DNA of 64,000 nucleotides from Leucaena leucocephala (taxonomy: Eukaryota; Streptophyta; Magnoliopsida; Fabales; Fabaceae): contig CM073549.1 in NCBI GenBank assembly GCA_037074615.1, positions 6,418,501 to 6,482,500 on the forward strand, given 5' to 3'. This document shows positions 55,701 through 64,000 of this stretch, piece by piece. The position numbers and the translations under genes are program-made. Below the pieces are notes generated by a model, which did no database searches, was not told where the DNA came from, and saw nothing but the letters and a program-made list of their open reading frames with translations. Each line of letters opens with the position of its first letter. The first letter of the stretch is position 1.

Positions 55701-58700
55701 CGTCTTATGGCCATTGAAAATCAGTTTCGTAAACAACCTGTTGCCAGCATAGTCCAGAAAGGTAACTTTTTTAAAGCCCTTACTACCATTAGAGGTAAGA
55801 GTACAGGGCCTTGTTGGATAGTAGACTCCGATGCTTCAGATCATATGACAGATGATATCTCATTATTTTCAACTTATACCCCTGCCACGTCCCATCTCGC
55901 AGTTAAAATTGCTGATGCCTCTGATTCCTTGGTAGCCGGTAGTGGTACAATTAAAATTTCTACCACATTAATACTTCATGATGTATTGCATGTTCCCAAA
56001 TTAAAATGCAATTTATTGTCTGTGAGCCAACTGAACAAACAGGAAAAATGCCATGCTGATTTCTTTGCTACCCACTGTGTTTTAGGATCTGTTCATGGGG
56101 ACGACGATTGGTGTTGCTAAGGAACTTGATGGACTGTATTACTTAGATGACTGTCACAAACCAGCACCTTACTCCTGTAATAAAGTGTCTCTCTCCCAAA
56201 CTGGTGAATTAGAATTATGGCACAAAAGATTGGTACATCCAAATTTTCAATATATGTGTAAGATGTTTCCCTCAATCTGTGGTAATAAAGAGTCTGTTTT
56301 TCATTGTGATTCATGTGAACTCGCCAAACACCATCGTACATCTTTTCCTAGTATCACCTACCGTCCATCTCACCCTTTCTCGGTTATTCACAGTGATGTA
56401 TGGGGACCATCTCGAATCCTGAACCGTACTCGTTCTAAATGGTTTATGACTCTTATTGATGACCACACCCGTGTCAATTGGGTTTTTCTCTTAAAAGACA
56501 AATCCGAGGTCTGTCAAACCTTTATTAACTTCTATCATATGATTCACACCCAATTCCACACCAAAATTCAAACCCTTCACACCGATAACGGCACCGAGTA
56601 TTTTAACCACCAATTATCCCTGTTTCTTAAACAACATGGTGTTACCCACAAGAGTACATGTCCCCATAGTCCTCAACAAAATGGCATTGCTGAACGTAAA
56701 AATAGACACCTATTAGAGACTGCTAGGGCTCTTCTCTTTAGTAGCACTGTTCCCACCTACTATTGGGATGACGCGGTTCTCACAGCCACTTTTCTGATCA
56801 ATCGAATGCCCTGTAAACCATTATCCTTTCAAACACCACTCCAGGTCCTTCATAGTCACTTTAACCTACCCTATCTGGAAAATACCTTACCACTACACGT
56901 ATTTGGCTGCACTGCCTTTGTTCATCTACATCACACTCATAAACTCGATCCCAAAGCTGTCAAATATTTTTACCTAGGGCCTGCCGGAAGTCAAAAGGGA
57001 TACAAATATTTTGACCCTATGTCTAAACGCCTATATGTCACTTGTGATGTCACGTTTCATGAAGCCACCCCTTTTTATCCCTCGTCCTCAGTTCAGGGGG
57101 AGAATCACAATGAACTTCAAACTCCTACTGATACTGAATTCATATACCCTCACAATGAACCTGATCGAATCTACGTTCTTGAGGAAACCATAAATGAAAA
57201 GCCTAAAGAAAGTAGACAGGACACTAGTTTAGGGGGAGATGCTAACAGGTGGGGTCAAGTCTATACTCGTCGTGACGTGAACAGGATAAGTAATACATTC
57301 CCAGCTCCTGACACACCCCAAGAATCTGAACCAAAAACAGGTCCTGAGGGAGAAGGGCAAAATACTGACGATCTTGAACTTCCAATAGCAGTGCGAAAGC
57401 AACGCAGAACATGCACAAGACATCCCATAGAAAGGTTTGTCTCTTATCAGGCCCTATCATCAAAACACTTTGCTTTCGTATCTCACCTTGATCAGATCAA
57501 GATACCAGAGAATATAAATGAAGCGCTTGCCAGTCTTGAATGGAGACAAGCAGTGACAGAAGAAATGAAGGCCCTGGAAGATAACAAAACGTGGGAGATA
57601 GTTGAGTTACCCAAAGGCAAGAAAGCAGTAGGATGTAAATGAGTATTCACCCCCAAATACCGTGCTGATGGAAGTCTCGACAAATACAAAGCCAGATTAG
57701 TGGCAAAAGGTTTCACTCAAGTATATGGGATGGACTACACAGAGATATTTGCTCTAGTTGCCAAACTAAGCACAATTAGAATTCTGTTCTCCCTTGCTGC
57801 AAACCTAGATTGGCCACTACACCAGATGGATGTCAAAAATGCATTTTTGAATGGCGAACTTAAAGAAGAAGTATACATGAAGATGCCTCCAGGATTTCCA
57901 GGAAGCAAAGCCAATCAAGTGTGCAAACTACGGAAGTCCTTGTATGGACTAAAACAATCTCCTCGAGCATGGTTTGAGAGATTCACCAAGGTGCTAAAAG
58001 CTCAAGGGTACATACAGGGTCAGAGTGATCATACCCTATTCTTCAGACATAGAGAAGGGAAGAGGGTAATATTGGCAGTCTATGTAGATGACATTGTCCT
58101 CACAGGAAACGACCCGATAGAGATAGACAGAATAAAAGGAGCAATGAACAAAGAATTCCAGGTGAAAGATCTCGGAGAGATGAAGTACTTTCTGGGCATG
58201 GAAGTAGCAAGATCTACGAAGGGCATCAATATCTCACAGAAAAAATACATACTAGACCTCCTAGAAGAAACGGGGATGCTAGGATGTAGACCAAGTAATA
58301 CTCCTATAAGGACAAATAAGATCAAGGAAGAAGAAGACATGGGGAAGGATGTTGATATGGGGAGGTACCAACGCATGGTTGGAAAGTTAATTTATTTGTC
58401 ACACACGAGACCAGATATTGCCTATGCCGTCAGTGTGGTGAGTCAACATTCTCATAATCCCAAACAAAGGCACCTAAATGAAGTCTACAGGATTCTCAGA
58501 TATTTGAAAGGTTCTCCCGGACTAGGTCTCTTGTTCAAAAAATCCACCAAAAGAAATGTGGAGATGCTAACCGATGCTGATTGGGAAGGAGATCAGGATG
58601 ATAGAAGATCCACCTCAGGTTATGTTACCTATGTATGGGGAAATTTAGTTACATGGAGAAGTAAAAAACAAAGTGTGGTGGCTAGAAGTAGTGCTGAAGC

Positions 58701-59037
58701 CGAGTTCAGATCCATAGCTCTTGGAATCTATGAAAGTCTGTGGATAAAGCGAGTTCTGGAGGAATTAAGAATGTCAATAGAATTGCCTATTAAACTGTAC
58801 TCCGATAATATGGTAGCAATCAGTATGTCCCACAATCCAATCCAACATGACAGAACAAAGCATGTGGAAATAGACAGACACTTCATCCGAGAAAAGATTG
58901 ATGAAGGGACCATTGATCTTAGATATATTCCCTCCAAAGAACAAACTGCAGATGTACTTACAAAGGGGTTGACCAGGGACAAGTTTGAATACTTCATTGG
59001 CAAGTTGGACATGATAAACATCTATGCTCCAACTTGA
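55700..59037 (+). pseudogene. Copia Pol (protease, integrase, RT, RNase H), near-complete
   Basis: The protease WIVDSDASDHM (55815) has Asp where Gly is usual after DS. The GAG-pre-integrase and HHCC site follow (CDSCELAKHH, 56305), then the integrase DDE core (IHSDVWGP, LHTDNGTEYF, PQQNGIAERKNR) in 56095-57642. A TGA at 57640-57642 replaces a Trp codon in the RT start (GCK, stop, VFTPKY). RT continues at 57643-58600 (MDVKNAFLNGEL, YVDDIVLTGND). RNase H (LTDADWEGDQDDRRSTSGY, SDNMVAISMSHNPIQHD) ends at 59037. The 445-codon RT/RNase H frame is intact. A polypurine tract TTGAGGGGGAG lies at 59034-59044. Confidence 0.85.
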
Positions 59038-59044
59038 GGGGGAG

Positions 59045-59301
59045 TATAGGAAATCATGGGAGTAATTGAGAATAAATAAGATTAAATGGGAAAGATTATA
59101 GGCATTTAACTAGCTGATTACATGCCAGATACCTTGCCTGATTTTAGGATGATAAATCCCATAATATTTGGGATCCCGTTATGTAAATATGTGTATATAT
59201 ACTCCTTACTATAGCAATAGAATCACAGAAGAAATATATACCTCCTCCCTTGTACTCTTTTCACTATTTCCGGCATCATTACAGAGGAGTGCCGTTCAAT
59301 A
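59045..59301 (+). repeat. 3' LTR of the copia element (257 bp)
   Basis: It begins TATAGGAAATC (the second base differs from the 5' LTR) and ends GTTCAATA, followed by the GAAAA duplication. Confidence 0.9.
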
Positions 59302-60494
59302 GAAAATGAGAGTGTCATTTGAAGAAGAGTATCAGGATCCTCAATCCAAACACCATTATTGAAAGGAGCTTTAATGCTATTATTTGATCTTTTGTGATTA
59401 ATAAGGATGTGCAAAGTATTGTGTTCCTTTCGCCTATCACATGCCAATCAAGTTAGCTCATTGAGCCCAGAAACTAGCCTTTTAGTCCAGAAGGAATTCC
59501 AATTCATGTTTAGTAGAATTTAAAGCTAATTCTAGTGTAGGCAACAAGTGAGGATTTCTGTCAAGATTCTTTGAGAGTTCAAAAAACTTCTTCTCAGATT
59601 CAGAGATGCGATGAGATAAGTTGCCAAAGTTGAGCTTGCTCCAGGAAATAAGAGAAGAAAGAGTTCTTAGTTTGCTATGTACATGGAAACTCAGAGAACC
59701 CTATACTAGTTGATTCCAACAATCTTTAATTATAAGTTCACAGTCCTTAAAAGAGTATCAATGGTTTTCAGATTTCCTAAATTTGTATCTCCTAATCTAA
59801 TAGTCTATATCAAGGATAAGAGGGTAGTGGTCTGAAGCTGCAATTGAGAGAGTAGTGGTATAAGTCCTGGGAAAAGCATTAGTGTTACAAAACGCTTGAT
59901 TCAGACATTCCAGAGCAAGTGCAAACTGAGACACAAGAAGTAAATTGCTGGCTTCAATGCATTCATGAAATGCTATCATGGCAGAAGAAAAACTAGTGCT
60001 ATTAAATTTGTCATCAGGTTCCAAAATTTGATTAAAATCGCCAATTAAAAACCAGGGCAAATGAATATCACATGAAGTGTACTTAATCCAGTCCCAGAGT
60101 AGGTAATGATTATTTTGTCCAAGAGGTCTATAGACTAAAGACAAGTAGCAGGAAGGAGTATTATTAATTCCAAGAACATAACAATGGCATACAAATGTGG
60201 ATAAGAACAGAACTTGCACATCAAAATTAGAGGACCAATCTATAAGAGTACCTCAACCCCTATTAACCGTATTAGTGCCAGAAAAGTTCCTAAACCCTAG
60301 AGATCTAAGGGGCCTATAGGCATCATCCAAATGTAATTTAGCTTCAAAAAGAAACACAAAATCAGGGCAATGTTGCTAGACTAGCCTTTACGCTCGTTGA
60401 CCTGCCGTTGTCTTCCTGAATCCGTGGCAGTTCTAGCTGAGTAGCTTCATGGCTCCTAGGGAAGCGTTTTGTTGTCCGCTTCCCAAGCCATCTT

Positions 60495-61340
60495 GGCAGA
60501 AAAACTATTCTCCAAAGTTTTTGAAAATCATGTCCAACTTGTTACAAAGATATTCAACTCGAATCCCATTAAGAGCTTTGGTGAGGAGATCACCCAGTTG
60601 ATCACTGAATCTGACATGTTTTGTAGAAATGAAATTTTTCTTGAGCTTGTCTCGAATAAAATGACAGTTGATTTCAATATGTTTCGTGCGTTCATGGAAT
60701 ACCGAATTAGAAGTTATGCACAGGGCCGCTTTATTATCACAGCACAACTTTGCTAGTAACGTGATTTTAATGCAACCTCCTTCAGTAACTGATATATCCA
60801 GACTATCTCACATACTGATTGTACCATGGCTCTGTATTCTGTTTTTGCACTCGATCTTGAGACCATATTTTGTTTCTTACTTCTCCAAGATACTAAATTT
60901 CCTCTTACAAAAACATAGTATCCTGTAGTAGATTGTCTTGTGGCTTTTGATCCACCATGATCGGCATCACAAAAACACTCTATGTGACTATGATTCTTGT
61001 ACAATATCCCACGATCTGGAGATCCCTTTAAATAATTTAACATATTTTAAGGCTTCCTATTGTCGGACAGTTGACGAGACCATAAATTGGCTAAGAACAC
61101 TCACTAGATAAATGATATCAGGCCGGGTCACCGTAAGATAATTCAATTTGCCAATCAATCTCCTGTACTTCTTTTGGTTCTCAAACAGCTTGCTTTTAGC
61201 AGCTTATACGGGATTTTCATACGGTATACTATCATTAGCATCAAGCAGAGCATTATAAATCATAGGGAAGCTAGTTGGGGCAACTCTTACTTTTCTAACT
61301 CCTTTAGCAGATTAAGAACATATTTTCTTTAAGTCAATAA
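60495..61340 (-). mobile_element. Copia fragment (RT end and RNase H)
   Basis: The minus strand encodes TRPDIIYLVSVLSQ at about 61110, LNYLKGSPDRGILY, CDADHGGSKATRQSTTGYY and NLVSWRSKKQNMVSRSSAKTE at 61040-60860. After a frame break come CDNKAALCITSNSVFHERTK and QLGDLLTKAL to 60505. LTRs and upstream domains are missing. It is squeezed between the L1 5' end and the CACTA edge and is a different family from the copia at 54321-59301. Confidence 0.8.
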
Positions 61341-61369
61341 GATACCCTTCACAGCTGGAAAAAAGCATT

Positions 61370-61800
61370 TCAACACCGGTTGAAAATGGCATTCAACATC
61401 GCACACACAACTGGTGTAGAAATGGACCGTGTAAAAAGTCAGACATTCTACACCGGTCCTGTAACCGGTGTAGAATGTATAATTTTTTACACCGGACTAA
61501 ATTTTAAATCGGTTCACATTTACATCCGGTGTATTATTTTTCAAATGTTAACACCGGTTAAATATGGGACGGTGTGTAGAATGTAGACTTTTTTACACCG
61601 GTCTTCATGTTAAAGCGGTTCACATTTACATCCGGTGTATTATGTTTTAACATCTACACCGGTTGGAATATTGGGACGGTGTAGATTGTTCAATTTTTAA
61701 CACCGGTTGAATATTGGGACGGTGTAGATGTTATTAAATTTAATTTATATATGTTCTTACTATACCGGTGGGTATATACCTCCGATGTAGATGTTATTAA
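61370..61800. repeat. ACACCGGT subterminal repeat array
   Basis: About eleven copies of (T)ACACCGGT(T) or its complement lie at irregular spacing, several in the longer context GGTGTAGAATGTA or TTGAATATTGGGACGGTGTAG. The palindromic core ACCGGT lets each site bind in both directions. It is the second subterminal repeat type in the window and differs from TCAGCGGCGACA. Confidence 0.85.
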
Positions 61801-61989
61801 ATTTATATTTGATAGATTTCGTTAGCCTGAAGCTTCAGAAGTAAACTGCCCAAATGTAATATATGACTCAATCATCGATCATCATCAGTTCAAGATGCCA
61901 GAGACATATATAATTCAATTGCTCATTATATTATTCATTGAATAAAACTCAATACAAAAATGCTACAATTTGAACAGAAAAATGTATTC

Positions 61990-63830
61990 AGTGAAAGACA
62001 AATACTATTGAGAAGGAAGGATTTGAACAAAAAACTCTGCCCACCGATTACGCAGGTCCTCAATATCTTGGTCAGGAAATGGATCAGGTTGTTCAAACAT
62101 CTGAAATATGAAATCAAAATCAAAGAAATTAAGGCATTACTAATTTAGATTAGATTGACAATTAAGAAATATGAAATCATTCAAAATACAATTTTACCTC
62201 CCCAGTTAGGTCAATCCTATTTACCAAGATAATATTGACCATGTGTCTGACTATGTAGAAGCCGCACAAGTTGCTTTCTCTGGGTTGCCTTCGACTCTGT
62301 AATGTTAACAAGATAAAAATTATTTCTCATCATCAAAACGGGGAACCTAGCTAACACCTAATATATACTTTTATTACCATCGGTGTGATCCATTCAGGGT
62401 CCCTCACCAAATTAGCGTGCTTAAGGCCCCTTGCAACTGCGAATGTCCTCATAGCCCTATGACCAAAGTTAACAAGTTAGTAACCCATTTATCACACAGA
62501 TCATTGTGTATAGAAGAGAACTCACGTACGTGTTCATGATCTTCCTGACATCCACCGAGGGCTTGTAATGGAGAGAGCATAAGAAGAAAACTTTATAGCT
62601 ATGCTTACATAGGATGACAAGTTGCCAATGATTGCTGTAGAGATTAGTTAAAAGAGAATGAGTATTATAATTAAGCAACTACAAAACTAGTATATATAAA
62701 ATAAAATGAAACATTATTATTCTTACTCGTGCATATATGGTGCGAAGAAACAATCAATATCGGTTTCACCGAGCCTCTGTGAAATGTATGCAAGCCTCGA
62801 AGATTGAGAGGTCCCTTTAGCATAAATCTGAAGTGGGCATAGGAATCCGAACTCTTTTTGTTTGCCCTTGGAGGAAACCAACTCAGCTTGCATGTACCTA
62901 CAGGCAATGCATGCACGACATTAGTTGTAAGACTTGAACTTTGTTATTACATATATTTACATTTAAATTATACTTACATCAAAAACACTTGGATGCAGCC
63001 GGAGGTCAGTTCTTCCTTGGGAGTGATCAAAGATTTGACGTTCGCATGGTCCAGGAAGGCCGGTGCCCCTATGTCGCCCACAACTGAATCCATAGGCAAC
63101 GCTTCCACATGGAACGTTTTGTCATATGCCATTAGGATCACACGTTGCATGGCATTCAAAGCGGGAGGGGTGGGAAGTTGGTCGGGGGATGAGGCGACGT
63201 GATCCGAAACAAGATGCTTTGGCCACAATATGAAAGTCCCTTTTGCTTGGCTCACTGTCTTCACCTCATCAGTGGGAATTGGGACAAGAGCATCTCCAAT
63301 TAGCACGGCTTCAACTGTCACCCTTAATTGATCGTCCTAAATTTGGACGTGGTGAACAGTAGTTGCCCCTAGGCTATGGATGGAGCCACGTGCCACTAAG
63401 CGTCTAAGAGGATCCTTAACATATAGATCACAATGTTCTGCATCCTCTGACAGCAGCAAGCAACAACTCCCCTTAGTGCTTGGACGGACTGCAGTTGAGG
63501 GCGGGAGGGGATCAGTTGGCTCTTGCTGCCTTGATGTCATCATGGACAACATTTCTTCCTTCATCTTTGTTAACCCCTCTTGTAATCGCGCCTCAATTGA
63601 AGCTTCTGCTTGTGCCCTAGCCTCTATCCAAGCCTCTTCCTTAGCCTCTGCCCTTATAGTGGAGAGCAAGGATGCCAACTCTGCCCTCGGCACCACATGT
63701 GGGGAACGTATTTGAGATGCTCCAAAGTAATCTCTTATACCCACACCTCTTCCAACTCCCCTGACACGGCCCCCATGTTCTTGTTTCCCAGTGGCAACAG
63801 TCAAGATGTCATTCCTACCATCTGACTTGA
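61990..63830 (-). pseudogene. CACTA-carried DUF8039 / Ulp1 C48-like protease gene
   Basis: On the minus strand 63804-63337 encodes an N-terminal part with a Glu/Ala-rich coiled coil (EARAQAEASIEARLQEGL). It runs on in frame through 63321-62974 (TVHHVQI, VTVEAVLIGDALVPIPTDEV, FILWPKHL), a DUF8039-type region. The next exons hold DIDCFFAPYMHE and SNHWQLVILC near 62745-62610 and RQPRESNLCGFYIVRHMVN near 62280-62230, then FEQPDPFPDQDIEDLRNRWA near 62050. HW and later CGF are in the positions of the His and Cys of Ulp1-type peptidases. The Asp is uncertain. Plant CACTA and Mutator elements often carry Ulp1-like genes. Whether this copy works cannot be judged. Confidence 0.6.
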
Positions 63831-64000
63831 AGGATCCATGGGACTCTTGTTGTTTAAGATCACTCTATAACATAGAAAGAACAAACATAAGGAAAATGAT
63901 ATAATTATATATAGTCTATCACAAAATAATGCAAGTAGTGCTTACAATTTTTTCAGCAATCATGCGAGCATTGTCGCTTGTAAAAGCTCCGCTCTTTCTT

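Larger units (their letters stand above)
52440..60455 (-). mobile_element. L1-type LINE ORF2, interrupted by a copia element
   Basis: Minus-strand ORF2 starts near 60455 (MKLLS then NCHGF, with a stop where W is usual). It continues with the endonuclease (LIGDFNQIL at about 60040, SDHYPLIL near 59815), the linker (INHKRSNNSI, WIEDPDTL) and, beyond the copia insertion, RT (LTEDEIKIIAFSLPKDSAPSPNG at 54220, GIHEGDPISPFLY at 53620, YADD at 53465). The C-terminal part follows at 53367-52885 and a decayed zinc-binding tail runs to about 52440. Stops and frame changes are common, so it is inactive. The 3' end lies next to the second PGG gene and no poly(A) tail was seen. Confidence 0.85.
61348..64000 (-). 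mobile_element. Second CACTA element, left part (continues past the window)
   Basis: From about 61348 (CAGCTGGAAAAAAGCA, a possible altered terminus) the sequence is rich in ACACCGGT repeats and then carries a minus-strand gene of CACTA cargo type. The other end lies outside the window. The terminus is uncertain because no clean CACTA string is seen. Confidence 0.55.

Overview
The window is nuclear DNA from a flowering plant, most likely a eudicot. The evidence is GT-AG introns, AT-rich intergenic DNA, an RPS2/RPS5-type NB-ARC fragment, ankyrin-PGG genes, a plant organellar threonyl-tRNA synthetase, and Ty1/copia, Ty3/gypsy, RTE, L1, CACTA and hAT elements plus an endogenous pararetrovirus. 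Nothing is bacterial. The species cannot be named from the sequence alone. Most of the window is transposon-derived, and no host gene in it is clearly intact.

Layout, left to right. 1-4.9 kb: AT-rich intergenic DNA with an upstream repeat present three times and decayed satellite-like DNA. 4.9-5.8 kb: hAT remnant. 6.2-9.3 kb: decayed copia element (minus). 9.3-10.4 kb: L1 debris. 10.5-17.9 kb: rearranged endogenous caulimovirid, with protease, RT and RNase H, a further ORF, a promoter/poly(A)/primer-site region and inverted partial copies. 18.5-20.5 kb: gypsy remnant. 21.2-21.9 kb: pseudogene of the complex I subunit NDUFA2 whose first exon is present three times. 23.6-34.1 kb: eight-exon organellar threonyl-tRNA synthetase (minus). 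Intron 5 of that gene holds an RTE LINE (13-bp target duplication), itself interrupted by a very young gypsy chromovirus (5-bp duplication, LTRs identical except for a 3-bp indel). The synthetase has a 1-nt deletion in exon 5 and an AT in place of the GT donor after exon 4, so it looks like a pseudogene unless the assembly is wrong.

34.2-36.6 kb: a second RTE fragment next to the synthetase start, a repeat shared with two other places, and a tRNA-derived SINE. 38.5-42.7 kb: an ankyrin-PGG (ACD6/ITN1-like) gene with a broken last exon. 44.97-50.28 kb: a CACTA element with ATT target duplications, palindromic subterminal repeats, Transposase_24-type exons and a captured NB-ARC open for 343 codons. 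51.4-52.4 kb: the PGG tail of a second ankyrin gene, split by an RTE insertion with a 12-bp duplication. 52.4-60.5 kb: an L1 element interrupted by a copia element with 257-bp LTRs. 60.5-61.3 kb: another copia fragment. 61.35 kb to the end: the edge of a second CACTA family, with ACACCGGT repeats and a DUF8039/Ulp1 C48-type protein region.

The genes do not form a pathway. The window is a record of nested insertion and sequence capture. The best leads are the NB-ARC carried inside the CACTA element, the young gypsy inside the RTE inside the synthetase intron, the NDUFA2 exon-1 triplication, and the inverted arrangement of the pararetrovirus copies.
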